From: Mesorhizobium qingshengii
GTDB lineage: Bacteria > Pseudomonadota > Alphaproteobacteria > Rhizobiales > Rhizobiaceae
Assembly (NCBI RefSeq): GCF_900103325.1
Contig: NZ_FMXM01000025.1
Location: forward strand, 39,716 to 103,715
Direction: 5' to 3'
Length of the DNA: 64,000 nucleotides
The notes under the pieces were generated by a model. It ran no database searches, had not been told where the DNA came from, and was given only the letters and a program-made list of their open reading frames with translations. The stretch's first letter is position 1, and each line of letters begins with the position of its first letter. The translations under genes were made by a program, and so were the position numbers. This document shows, piece by piece, positions 7,909 through 17,411 of the stretch.

Positions 7909-8991
7909 TCAGGCGAACACGTGAGCCTTTCCCAACACGGTCAGCCGGACAATCTCGCCGACCGCCGGAGCGTCCATGCCCGGCTTGCGCAGGACCAGCG
8001 GCGTGTTGCCGATCGCGGCCGCATCGGGCGGATCGGCACTGTTCAAGAGCCGCACCGCGATCATGCACATCGAGCCGCCGAATTCCGATTCCGTGACTTC
8101 GCCGAACAGCATATCCGGCGTGCCCGACATGCCCTCGCGCGACGTTCTTTTCAAGGCGATCTGCTCCGGCCGCAGCATGATACGGGCCACGTCGCGATTG
8201 TCGGCGGTGTCAACCGGGATGCGGCCGAGCGGCGAGTTGGCGAAACCACCCGATATCTTTGCCGGCAGGATGATGGCGTCGCCGAGGAACTCGGCGATCA
8301 TTCTGTCCCTGGGTCTGAGATAGAGCTCGCGCGGCGTGTCGACCTGCGAGAACTTGCCTTCGCGCATCACCGCCACCTGGCTGGCGAAGGACAGCGCCTC
8401 GGCCTGGTCGTGCGTCACCAGGATGGTGGTGATGCCGGCCGCTTCCAGAAGCTCGGCCACCGCCTTGCGCATCGAGGCGCGCAGGCCGGTGTCCAGCGCC
8501 GAGAACGGCTCGTCGAGAAGCATCAGCCGAGGCTTCATCGCCATGGCGCGGGCTAGCGCCACACGCTGCTGCTGGCCGCCGGAGAGCTCGTGCGGGCGGC
8601 GTTTGAGGATCGCCTTGTCCAGTCCGACGATGTAGGCGAGTTCGACGATGCGCTCGGAGCGCTTGTCGTCGCCTCGGCTGATGCCGAAACCGATGTTGTC
8701 GCCGATGGTCAGATGCGGGAACAGGGCGCCGTCCTGCGCCACCACGCCGATGCCGCGGCGGTGCGCCGGCACGGCATTGCCGCCATTGGCCAGCACTTCG
8801 CCGTCGAGCGCGATGCGGCCCTGGTCAGGCGCCTCGAAACCGGCGATCAGCCGCAGCAAGGTCGTCTTACCGCAGCCGGACGGGCCGACGATCGCCGTGC
8901 GGCTGCCGCTGACGACACTCAGATCGACACCGGCAAGTGCCGCCACCGGTCCGTAATGCTTGTGCAGGCCACTGATTTCGAGAAAGCTCAT
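7909..8991 (-). CDS. fbpC: Iron(III) ABC transporter ATP-binding protein (FbpC-like)
   Basis: 360 aa. Walker A GPSGCGKTT (about residues 37-45), FPHLTIGDNIGFG, signature LSGGQQQR, Walker B LMLLDEPFSALD and VTHDQAEALS identify an importer ATPase. The C-terminal ~120 residues are the regulatory extension typical of FbpC/PotA ATPases. It overlaps the stop of the permease gene by four bases (ATGA), so the two are translationally coupled. It ends convergently with the phosphodiesterase gene 29 bases away. Iron specificity is inferred from the binding protein of the operon. Confidence 0.88.
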   Translation of the reverse strand: MSFLEISGLHKHYGPVAALAGVDLSVVSGSRTAIVGPSGCGKTTLLRLIAGFEAPDQGRIALDGEVLANGGNAVPAHRRGIGVVAQDGALFPHLTIGDNIGFGISRGDDKRSERIVELAYIVGLDKAILKRRPHELSGGQQQRVALARAMAMKPRLMLLDEPFSALDTGLRASMRKAVAELLEAAGITTILVTHDQAEALSFASQVAVMREGKFSQVDTPRELYLRPRDRMIAEFLGDAIILPAKISGGFANSPLGRIPVDTADNRDVARIMLRPEQIALKRTSREGMSGTPDMLFGEVTESEFGGSMCMIAVRLLNSADPPDAAAIGNTPLVLRKPGMDAPAVGEIVRLTVLGKAHVFA

Positions 8992-10568
8992 CGTCCGGCC
9001 ATCCGTTTCGACTGGACATAGAGCAGCCAGGTCAGCGGCAGCGACATCGCCACCATGATGAAGGCGTAAGGCGCCGCCGAGGCATAATCAATCTCGCCGC
9101 TGTAGGACCAGAACGCCATCGCCAGCGTGCGGGTGCCGTTCGGCGCCAGCATCTGGGTCGCGGTCAGTTCGTTCATGATGCCGAGCGCCACCAGCGCCAT
9201 GCCGGCCGCGGCACCCGGCGCCGAAAGACGGATCGTCGTCGACCACAGCGCATTGAGCGGCGGCCGGCCGAGGCTTGAGGCGGCGCGTTCCAGTTCGACC
9301 GGCGCCTGGGCAATCGAAGCCCGCAGGCTGACCAGGGCTCGCGGCAGGAACATCAGTGCATAGGCAACCAGGATGGTGAACAGGGTCTGGTAGAGCGGCA
9401 GCGCGATGCGCACGGTGATGGTGACCAGCGCCAGCGCAATGACGACCCCGGGCAGCGAGCCGACAATGTAGTTGCAGCTCTCCAGCAGGCGCTGCAGCGG
9501 TCCGGGTGCGCGGATCGAGATCCAGGCCATCGGCATGGCGGCAACGGTGGCCAGCAACGCGCCGGCAAGCGCCAGGAACAGCGTCTGGCCGAGTGCCAGG
9601 CCAATCTCGTCGAAGCGCCAGACTTCCATGCCGCCGGCGACAAGCCAGCGGCCGATGGTGACGAACGGCACGCCGAGCGCCAGCAGTGTGGTGGCGAGGA
9701 GCAGCAACAGGCCGGGGATGGTGGCGCGACCGAGACGTGCGCGCTGTTGAGAGCGCGCGGCGCCGGAGCCGACGCGGGCATAGCGCTCTTCGCCACGCAC
9801 GAGCACTTCGATGCCGAGCAGCACGAAACAGCAGCTCACCAGCACGCCGGCCAGCATGTTGGCCGCAGGTCCGTTGAAGGTCGACTGGAACTGATCGACG
9901 ATCGCCGTGGTGAAGGTATCGAAGCGGATGAAGACATAGAGGCCATACTCGGCCAGCAGATGCAGTCCGACCAGCAGCGAGCCGCCGCAGATGGCGAGAC
10001 GCAGTTGCGGCAGCACGACGCGCAGGAAGACACGCCAGGGTCCAAGGCCAAGCGCCGCCCCGGCGTCCTCCAGGGCAGGATCGAGACGGCGCAGCGCCGC
10101 CGACACCGTCAGATATAGGAACGGGAAATAGGCGATGACGGAAATCAGCACGCCAGCCCAAAGACCGTGCAGCCGAGGCACCATGGTGATCCAGGCATAG
10201 CTGTGCACGAAAGCGGGGATAGCCAGCGGCGCCACGCACAGCCAGGACCAGAGTCGTGCGCCAGGCAGATCGCTGCGCTCGGTCAGCCAGGCCAGTGCAA
10301 CCGACAGCACGATGGCGATCGGCACGGCCAGCAACACCAGCAGGCCGGTGTTGACCAGAAGCTCGCCAACGCGCGGCCGAAAGACCAGCGCCGAGACGGT
10401 TTCCCAGCCGGTTTGCACCGCGATCCAGATAATGAAGGCAAGCGGTAGCAGCGACAGCAGCGAAACGAAGATGGCGGCGATCACTATCCATGGCGCCGTG
10501 CGCCACAGCGTTCTTTGGCCTGTGCCCGAAGGCAGGCCCGAGCGCGCGAGATCGATCGCGGACCGCAT
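8988..10568 (-). CDS. fbpB: Iron(III) ABC transporter permease (FbpB-like, fused double permease)
   Basis: 526 aa from the ATG at 10568. Two tandem permease halves of about 250 residues, each with around six membrane helices, as in FbpB/SfuB; EDAGAALGLGPWRVFLRVVLP and ERAASSLGRPPLNALWSTTI are the two cytoplasmic coupling loops. It forms the whole channel on its own and pairs with the FbpC-like ATPase. A GTG at 10637 would add 23 residues; no start has a clear ribosome binding site. A terminator-like hairpin lies between it and the upstream binding-protein gene. Confidence 0.85.
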   Translation of the reverse strand: MRSAIDLARSGLPSGTGQRTLWRTAPWIVIAAIFVSLLSLLPLAFIIWIAVQTGWETVSALVFRPRVGELLVNTGLLVLLAVPIAIVLSVALAWLTERSDLPGARLWSWLCVAPLAIPAFVHSYAWITMVPRLHGLWAGVLISVIAYFPFLYLTVSAALRRLDPALEDAGAALGLGPWRVFLRVVLPQLRLAICGGSLLVGLHLLAEYGLYVFIRFDTFTTAIVDQFQSTFNGPAANMLAGVLVSCCFVLLGIEVLVRGEERYARVGSGAARSQQRARLGRATIPGLLLLLATTLLALGVPFVTIGRWLVAGGMEVWRFDEIGLALGQTLFLALAGALLATVAAMPMAWISIRAPGPLQRLLESCNYIVGSLPGVVIALALVTITVRIALPLYQTLFTILVAYALMFLPRALVSLRASIAQAPVELERAASSLGRPPLNALWSTTIRLSAPGAAAGMALVALGIMNELTATQMLAPNGTRTLAMAFWSYSGEIDYASAAPYAFIMVAMSLPLTWLLYVQSKRMAGR

Positions 10569-10667
10569 CAGTTCAGGCGCCGCGCCGCTGCCGCCCGGTG
10601 GCAGCATTTGAAGGACCGCGATTGCGGTCGGGAACACAGCGTGTCGTCATGGACGAATGCCATCTCG

Positions 10668-10712
10668 AAAAACAAAGCACTCCCGCGGAAGGTGAATTCC
10701 CCGCGGGAGCGC
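10668..10712 (-). terminator. Rho-independent terminator or attenuator after fbpA
   Basis: Nine-base perfect stem (CTCCCGCGG at 10680-10688 with CCGCGGGAG at 10701-10709), loop of 12 bases, followed on the minus strand by TGCTTTGTTTTT. It starts about 30 bases after the fbpA stop and stands before fbpB. It would let most transcripts stop after the abundant binding protein and only some read on into permease and ATPase. Confidence 0.8.
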
Positions 10713-10742
10713 GGTCGGTTGTCCTTTTAGGACGAACGGCAA

Positions 10743-11750
10743 CTAAAGCAAGCCAGCTGCGGTCATCAGGTCGGTGACCTTCTTCGAGTTCAATGTCGTC
10801 GCGTCGACCTTCGGCGCCTGCAGATCGGCCAGCGGCACCAGCTTCGGATTGGACTCGGCACCCTTGCCGACCGCGTATTCGAAGGAATCGCCGGTCTTCA
10901 GGATCTCCTGGCCACCCTTGCCGGTGACCCATTTCAGGAAGGCCTGGGCTTCCTTCGGATGCTTGCTCGAGGCGAGCACGCCGCCGCCGGAAATCGAGAC
11001 AAAGGCACCCGGGTCCTGGTTCTTGAAGTAGTGCATTTCGACATTCTTGCTGTTTTCGCCTGTCTTGGCCTGATCGCCGAAGTAGTAATAGTGGTAGATC
11101 ACGCCGCCTTCGATCTCGCCGGCATTGACCGCCTTCATCACCGTGCTGTTGCCCTTGTAGGCGGTGAAATTCGTTTTCATCGCCTTCAGCCAGTCCGCCG
11201 TGGCGGCCTCGCCCTTGAGCTGAAGAAGCGCGCTGACGATGGCCTGGAAATCGGCACCCGATGGCGAGGCGGCCCAGCGGCCTTTCCAGCTTGGGTCGGC
11301 GAGATCGAGCAGCGACTTGGGCAACTGATCGGCGTTGAGCTTGGTCTTGTTGTAGGCGAAGACGGTGCTGCGCGCCGCGATGCCGACCCATTTGCCGCTG
11401 GCCGGCTGATAGTCCTGCGGAACCTGCGCCAGCGTGTCGGCGTCGACGGGTGCGAACAGGCCGGCACTCTCGACCAGCACCATGGCCGGCGAGTTTTCCG
11501 TCAGGAACACGTCGGCCGGGGAGGAAGAGCCTTCGGCGACGATCTGGTTGGAGAAGTCGCTGTCGCCGCCATTGCGCACGGTGACCTTGATGCCGGTTTC
11601 CTTGGTGAAGCCTTCGGCCCACGCCTTGGTCAGGTTTTCGTGCTGGGCGTTGTAGACAATAATGCCATCGTCTTCCGCCATCGCCGGGCCGGCGATCAGG
11701 TTGACTGCAAGCGCTGCCGCGCCGGCAAGGGTGGAAAGAGCGTATCTCAT
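10743..11750 (-). CDS. fbpA: Iron(III) ABC transporter substrate-binding protein (FbpA-like)
   Basis: 335 aa from the ATG at 11750. A signal peptide with an AMA cleavage site near residue 25 sends it to the periplasm. IIVYNAQHENLTKAWAEGF is the typical start of the mature FbpA/AfuA family, and VIYHYYYFGDQ contains the adjacent tyrosines that ligate ferric iron. GAFVSISGGGVLASSKHPKEA is also characteristic. First gene of an fbpABC set transcribed leftward. A longer frame reading back to 12275 runs through the divergent promoter region and was not accepted. Confidence 0.9.
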   Translation of the reverse strand: MRYALSTLAGAAALAVNLIAGPAMAEDDGIIVYNAQHENLTKAWAEGFTKETGIKVTVRNGGDSDFSNQIVAEGSSSPADVFLTENSPAMVLVESAGLFAPVDADTLAQVPQDYQPASGKWVGIAARSTVFAYNKTKLNADQLPKSLLDLADPSWKGRWAASPSGADFQAIVSALLQLKGEAATADWLKAMKTNFTAYKGNSTVMKAVNAGEIEGGVIYHYYYFGDQAKTGENSKNVEMHYFKNQDPGAFVSISGGGVLASSKHPKEAQAFLKWVTGKGGQEILKTGDSFEYAVGKGAESNPKLVPLADLQAPKVDATTLNSKKVTDLMTAAGLL

Positions 11751-11794
11751 GGCGTCGTCCTCGGTCTCGTTGGTCTTGGTCTCGCGGGTTGCAC

Positions 11795-11817
11795 CTATCG
11801 ATACCTGACAGCGATAG
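11795..11817. promoter_or_regulatory. Inverted repeat upstream of fbpA, possible operator
   Basis: CTATCG and CGATAG separated by 11 bases form a 23-base dyad about 45 bases upstream of the fbpA ATG. On the minus strand a TTGACT sequence overlaps it, so a regulator bound here could block the promoter. No canonical Irr box or Fur box was recognised. Which regulator binds is unknown. Confidence 0.4.
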
Positions 11818-12032
11818 TCAAGATTGATGATCTGCTTCAATCGGTCGCTGAGGTGCAAAGGCCGGTGCCAGATGGACAATTCCGCGTGATGCCCAGCTCG
11901 GCGGATTGGCCCGTTGTGTGTTCGCGAGGCTGTTACCGATGTAAGGCGAAGCGGTTTGCGGTCGCCGCTCCGGAACCTGCAAACTTTCGTGATTTGCCCG
12001 TAATTTGCCTTGGACATTATTTCGCCGGCCAC

Positions 12033-12060
12033 GTAACAAATCAGCGCCAAGGCGCGAAAA
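12033..12060 (+). promoter_or_regulatory. Candidate ECF sigma-dependent promoter (GTAACA-N16-CGAAAA)
   Basis: GTAACA at 12033-12038 and CGAAAA at 12055-12060 are separated by exactly 16 bases. The Caulobacter SigF regulon, controlled by an NrsF anti-sigma, uses GTAACC-N16-CGAA, so the fit in both elements and spacing supports an autoregulated promoter for the sigma gene that begins at 12078. The leader would be very short, about 10-15 bases. Confidence 0.65.
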
Positions 12061-12077
12061 CCGGGGGAGTAACTCTT

Positions 12078-12629
12078 GTGAGCGGCAAGGACGAGGCCGA
12101 GCTTTCCCGGCTGATGCGAGCCGCGATCGCGGGAGACGAAAGGGCCTATGCCGACTTTCTGCACCGGATTGCCGCGCTGGTCCGCGGTTTTGTCAGGCGC
12201 AAGATCGTACAGGGCGGGGTCGATCCCGAGGATGTCGTGCAGGAAACCTTGCTGGCCATTCATGTGAAACGGCATACCTGGCGCCAGGATGCGCCGGTGT
12301 TGCCGTGGATCTATGCGATTGCCCGCTTCAAGCTCATCGATGCGTTCCGGCGGCGTGGACGGCGCATCGAGATCGATGTCGACGATATCGCCGAGACTTT
12401 CGCCGAGCCGGAAACGGAAACTGTCAGCGAGCGCGACATAAACCGGGCCCTGGACGGGCTGTCGCCGGCACAGCGTTCGGTGGTTTCGGCCGTATCGGTG
12501 GAAGGACGGTCAATCGGCGAGACCGCGGCGAAATTCGGCATCAGCGAGACGGCGGTGCGGGTGTCGCTGCATCGGGGACTTGCCGCGATAGCCAAGCGAT
12601 TTGGGCAGGGGCGGTTCGGGCGGGAATGA
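12078..12629 (+). CDS. RNA polymerase ECF-type sigma factor (SigF-like)
   Basis: 183 aa. Region 2 is seen in AYADFLHRIAALVRGFVRRK and DPEDVVQETLLAIHVKRHTW, with VLPWIYAIARFKLIDAFRR for promoter melting. Region 4 is LDGLSPAQRSVVSAVSVEG followed by a helix-turn-helix (SIGETAAKFGISETAVRVSL). The GTG start at 12078 is set by GGGGGAG at 12062-12068. The anti-sigma gene follows one base after its stop. Expected inducers are oxidative or metal stress, by analogy with SigF-NrsF pairs of Caulobacter and rhizobia. Confidence 0.92.
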   Translation: MSGKDEAELSRLMRAAIAGDERAYADFLHRIAALVRGFVRRKIVQGGVDPEDVVQETLLAIHVKRHTWRQDAPVLPWIYAIARFKLIDAFRRRGRRIEIDVDDIAETFAEPETETVSERDINRALDGLSPAQRSVVSAVSVEGRSIGETAAKFGISETAVRVSLHRGLAAIAKRFGQGRFGRE

Positions 12630-12630
12630 C

Positions 12631-13269
12631 ATGAGGACGGACGATCTCATCAAGGCGCTGGACGCCGATGCCCGCAGCAAGGCGATGCCGCTGAGCTCGG
12701 CCTGGTGGCTGGCCACCGGTGCGGCCGCCATCATCGCGGCCGTCGTTTTCCTGCTGACGATCGGCCCGCGCCCGGACTTCATGGCAGCGATGCACACGAT
12801 GCGTTTTGTCTCAAAGTTCGTTTTCACCATCGTGCTTGCTGTCAGCGCCTTCGCGCTGATCCGTGCGTTGTCGACGCCTGGCGCGGCCACCGGCCGGGCG
12901 ATGGCCTGGATGATGGCTGCTCCACTGCTGGTCGCGGCGGCGGTGGTTCTGGAGCTTTTCGCTGTGCCGGAAGCCGACTGGGGAACGCGCCTTGTCGGCT
13001 CCAACATGATGATCTGCATGGGCTTCATTCCGCTAATCGGCATCGGCCCGCTTGCCATCTTCCTGTGGATGCTGCGCTACGGCGCGCCGACACGGCCGGT
13101 GCTTGCCGGGGCGGTCGCTGGCCTGCTCGCCGGCGGACTGGCGGCGACCTTCTACGCCGCGCACTGCTTCGATGATTCGCCGCTTTTCGTCGCCACCTGG
13201 TACACCATAGCGATCGCGATGCTGGCGCTGCTTGGCGCGCTCGGCGGGCGGTTTTTCGTCCGCTGGTAG
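12631..13269 (+). CDS. NrsF family (DUF1109) membrane anti-sigma factor
   Basis: 212 aa. Short cytoplasmic N-terminus (MRTDDLIKALDADARSKAMP) followed by six hydrophobic helices, the layout of NrsF/DUF1109 proteins that hold their ECF sigma factor at the inner membrane. Two cysteines lie in outward-facing regions: NMMICMGF between helices and AAHCFDDSPLF near residue 180. The AAHC motif is typical of the family, and such Cys residues have been linked to sensing in NrsF homologues. It starts one base after the sigma stop, so the pair is a single transcriptional unit. Confidence 0.88.
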   Translation: MRTDDLIKALDADARSKAMPLSSAWWLATGAAAIIAAVVFLLTIGPRPDFMAAMHTMRFVSKFVFTIVLAVSAFALIRALSTPGAATGRAMAWMMAAPLLVAAAVVLELFAVPEADWGTRLVGSNMMICMGFIPLIGIGPLAIFLWMLRYGAPTRPVLAGAVAGLLAGGLAATFYAAHCFDDSPLFVATWYTIAIAMLALLGALGGRFFVRW

Positions 13270-13433
13270 TGCCCGCCGCGATTGCGCTCCGTGCACACGG
13301 ATCCTTAATCATGCCGGCAATCTTTGTCGGCTAGCGATGGCGCCGGCATGCCGCAGGCAACCTTTCCTTAAAGCCAATCCATCAGGGTCGGCGCGACAAC
13401 ATCCGTTTGCGCACGGGGGTGGCACGTATCGCG

Positions 13434-15413
13434 ATGTGGCGAGGATTGACCGGCCGACGATCTTTTGGGCACGCAGGGTCGGCGCTGCTCGTGGCCGGCC
13501 TCAGTGTCGCGGTTGTCTCGACGGTGTTGTCGCGACTGGATCTCGGCAATGATGCGCTGAAACTCTGCCTGGGGATCTCGGTAACGGTGGCGGTGGGTGC
13601 TCTCTTCCTCGCCGCCCTGTTCGCTCGCCGGATCACCAAGGACCGCCGGCAGATCGCGCAGAGCGAAGAGCGCTTCCGCCGAGCCATGAAGGATTCGGCG
13701 ATCGGTATCGCCGTTGTCGGTCTCGACGGGAGCATTCTCGAGGCCAATCCGGCCTTTGCCGCCATGCTTGGCTACAGCCGCGAGGAGATCGAGGCGCTGA
13801 CCTTTTTCCAGATCACGCATCCCGACGATCTGCAGATCGGGCGGGAAACGATGGACGGTCTGAAGGCGGGCACCGTCGACGCCTTCCAATTCGAGAAGCG
13901 CTACCTGCGTAAGGACGGCAAGCCCGTCTGGGCCCATCTTGCCGGTTCCGTCATTCGCGACGAGAAAAGCGGCCGTCCGCTCTATCTCGTCTCGCAGATC
14001 GAGAACATCGACGCACGCAAGCAGGCCGAGGCGCGCATCGCCGAAGCGGAAACGCGCTGGAATTTCGCTCTCGCCGGCGCCGGCCAAGGCGTCTGGGACC
14101 TCGACATGCGCAAGGGCGGCACGACCTATTCCTCGACCTGGGTCAGGATGCTTGGTTATGCGGATGGCGAGCTCGATGGCGATCCCGACCATTGGCTGAC
14201 GATGATCCATCCCGACGATCGCCAGACCGTCGCCGAGGCGGATCGCGCCCATCTCGACGGCAAGACGCCATTCTTCGAAGCCGAGTTCAGGATGCGCCAC
14301 AAGGACGGCCACTGGATGTGGATCCTCGACCGCGGCAAGGTCATCGAGCGTGACGCCGAGGGGAGGCTGATCAGGGCCATTGGCAGCCTGACCGACATCA
14401 CCCGGCGCAAGGAGGCCGAGGAGCGCCTCGCTGTGTCGGCGACAATGCTCGCCGATGAGAAGGAGCGACTCAGAGTAACGCTTCAGTCGATCGGTGATGC
14501 CGTTATCTGTACCGACGCGGCGAGCCGCGTCACCTTCATGAATCCGGTCGCCGAAAAGCTGACCGGAGTTTCCGGCGGCGAGGCCCTCGGCAAGATGCTC
14601 GGCCATGTCTACTGGGCGGTAGACGAGGAGACGGGTCACAGGATCGGCGTAACCCGACCGACGATCGGCAGCCAACCCCCCTCCGACCAGAACAGCCGCG
14701 CCGTCCTCATCCGGCGCGACGACACGCGATGCAGCATCCGTCAGGTCGTGTCGCCGATCATCAACGAGCGGAACGAATTCTGCGGACTGGTCATCGTCTT
14801 CCAGGATTTCACCGATGCGCGCGCACTGCAGCGACAGCTTGCCCACGCCGCCGCGCATGACGCGCTGACCGGCCTTGCCAATCGCTCGAGCTTCATCCGC
14901 ACGATGGAGGAATTGGTCGATCAGGCGCGCAAGGACGGCACGACAGAGTCGGCTGGAGGCGGCGGACATCAGTTCATGTTCGTTGACCTCGATCACTTCA
15001 AACTGGTCAACGACACCGGCGGCCACGCGGCTGGGGACGCCTTGCTCAAGCGGGTTGCCGAGGCTATCCGCGGCGTCCTTAGCCCCGAAGACATCGTCGC
15101 GCGTCTGGGCGGCGACGAATTCGCGGTCATCCTGAAATCGGGTTCGGCTGCACGCGCCAAGATCGTGGCGCGATCCATCATCGATGCGATAGCCGGCCTG
15201 GATTTCACCTGGGACGGTCGTCCCCACCTGATCGGCGCCAGCATCGGGTTGGCTGCGATCGGCGCCAATTGTGGCGAGGTCGACGAAATCATCGCGAGCG
15301 CCGACGCTGCTTGCTATGCCGCCAAGGCGGCCGGCCGTGGATGCGTTTCCGTGGCGCCGAATGGGGTCGACAACAAGACAGAACCGCCCGAGCCGCTGGC
15401 TGCCGCGTCCTGA
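13434..15413 (+). CDS. PAS-domain diguanylate cyclase (GGDEF)
   Basis: 659 aa from the ATG at 13434 (in-frame TTG at 13407 and GTG at 13419 are alternatives). Two N-terminal membrane helices are followed by three PAS/PAC modules: FRRAMKDSAIGIAVVGLDG, WNFALAGAGQGVWDLDM with a PAC end SLTDITRRKEAEERL, and LQSIGDAVICTDAASRV. The GGDEF domain begins at HDALTGLANRSSF; VARLGGDEFAVIL carries an intact active site, so it can make c-di-GMP. No EAL domain. An RxxD inhibitory site was not seen clearly. It has no obvious operon partner. Confidence 0.9.
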   Translation: MWRGLTGRRSFGHAGSALLVAGLSVAVVSTVLSRLDLGNDALKLCLGISVTVAVGALFLAALFARRITKDRRQIAQSEERFRRAMKDSAIGIAVVGLDGSILEANPAFAAMLGYSREEIEALTFFQITHPDDLQIGRETMDGLKAGTVDAFQFEKRYLRKDGKPVWAHLAGSVIRDEKSGRPLYLVSQIENIDARKQAEARIAEAETRWNFALAGAGQGVWDLDMRKGGTTYSSTWVRMLGYADGELDGDPDHWLTMIHPDDRQTVAEADRAHLDGKTPFFEAEFRMRHKDGHWMWILDRGKVIERDAEGRLIRAIGSLTDITRRKEAEERLAVSATMLADEKERLRVTLQSIGDAVICTDAASRVTFMNPVAEKLTGVSGGEALGKMLGHVYWAVDEETGHRIGVTRPTIGSQPPSDQNSRAVLIRRDDTRCSIRQVVSPIINERNEFCGLVIVFQDFTDARALQRQLAHAAAHDALTGLANRSSFIRTMEELVDQARKDGTTESAGGGGHQFMFVDLDHFKLVNDTGGHAAGDALLKRVAEAIRGVLSPEDIVARLGGDEFAVILKSGSAARAKIVARSIIDAIAGLDFTWDGRPHLIGASIGLAAIGANCGEVDEIIASADAACYAAKAAGRGCVSVAPNGVDNKTEPPEPLAAAS

Positions 15414-15462
15414 CCAGGGTCAATCGGCCGGCGGCCTGTTCGCTGACGCGAACCTGACTAGA

Positions 15463-16341
<879 letters not shown>

Positions 16342-16395
16342 TACACCGATCCCGTCAAAAGGCCTTTGCAGCCTGCTTTTTGTGCGGTGCAAACT

Positions 16396-16427
16396 AAAAG
16401 GGCGGGGCGACTTCGTCTACCCCACCC
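16396..16427 (-). terminator. Terminator between etfA and hbd
   Basis: On the minus strand GGGTGGGG (16427-16420) pairs with CCCCGCCC (16407-16400) with one G-U pair. A short GAC/GTC inner stem is also present, and TTTT follows. It sits 32 bases past the etfA stop and would end the etfBA message before hbd. Confidence 0.7.
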
Positions 16428-16458
16428 CTCACAATTTAATACGCTTTGCCAGAAAGCG

Positions 16459-17388
16459 TCAAAGCGCCTTTTGCAGTTCCGGCAGGATGACAAAGAGGTC
16501 GCCGACAAGGCCGTAGTCGGCAACCTGGAAGATCGGTGCCTCCTCGTCCTTGTTGATGGCGACGATGACCTTGGAATCCTTCATGCCGGCAAGGTGCTGG
16601 ATGGCGCCAGAGATGCCGACGGCGATGTAGAGATCGGGGGCGACGACCTTGCCGGTCTGGCCGACCTGCCAGTCGTTCGGCGCGTAGCCGGCATCGACCG
16701 CGGCGCGCGATGCACCAACGGCTGCACCGAGCTTGTCGGCGACCGGGAGGATAACCTCCTGGAATTTCTCCGAGGAGCCGAGCGCGCGGCCGCCCGAGAT
16801 GATGATCTTTGCCGAGGTCAGTTCCGGACGGTCGGTCTCCGAGAGCTTGTTCTCGACGAAGGTGGACAGGCCGGGATTGGCCGCCGCCTTGATCGTCTCG
16901 ACCGCCGCCGAGCCACCCTCGGGGGCCGCCTGGAAGGAGGCGGTGCGGACAGTGATGACCTTCTTGGCGTCGGTCGACTGCACCGTCTGGATGGCATTGC
17001 CGGCATAGATCGGCCGCTTGAACGTGTCGGGCGAGACCACTTCGATGATCTCGGACACCTGCGCGACATCGAGCAAGGCTGCGACACGCGGCGCGACGTT
17101 CTTGCCCGACGAGGTCGCCGGCGCGATGATGGTGTCATAGGCGCCGGCCAGCGACACCACGAGCGCGGCCATCGGTTCGGCGAGACGCTCGGTGAGTTCG
17201 TCGGCGTCGGCGAGCAGCACCTTGCTTACGCCCTTGAGCTTGGCGGCGGCGTCCGCAGCCGGCTTGGCGCCCTTGCCGGCAACCAGCACATGCACGTCCG
17301 AACCGATCTGCAGGGCAGCCGAAAGCGCCTTGGCGGTCTGGTCGGAAAGGGTGGCGTTGTCGTGTTCAGCAATCAGAAGAATAGCCAT
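16459..17388 (-). CDS. etfA: Electron transfer flavoprotein alpha subunit
   Basis: 309 aa. N-terminal MAILLIAEHDNATLSDQT is the ETF alpha start. The C-terminal FAD-binding domain is intact: AKIIISGGRALGSSEKF, then GAAVGASRAAVDAGYAPND with WQVGQTGKVVAPDLYIAVGISGAIQHLAGM and the AINKDEEAPIFQVADYG motif. With EtfB it carries electrons from acyl-CoA and other dehydrogenases to ETF-quinone oxidoreductase. AAGGAA precedes the ATG at 17388. It follows etfB by 23 bases. Confidence 0.96.
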   Translation of the reverse strand: MAILLIAEHDNATLSDQTAKALSAALQIGSDVHVLVAGKGAKPAADAAAKLKGVSKVLLADADELTERLAEPMAALVVSLAGAYDTIIAPATSSGKNVAPRVAALLDVAQVSEIIEVVSPDTFKRPIYAGNAIQTVQSTDAKKVITVRTASFQAAPEGGSAAVETIKAAANPGLSTFVENKLSETDRPELTSAKIIISGGRALGSSEKFQEVILPVADKLGAAVGASRAAVDAGYAPNDWQVGQTGKVVAPDLYIAVGISGAIQHLAGMKDSKVIVAINKDEEAPIFQVADYGLVGDLFVILPELQKAL

Positions 17389-17411
17389 TTTCTTGTTCCT
17401 TTCCCGATCGC

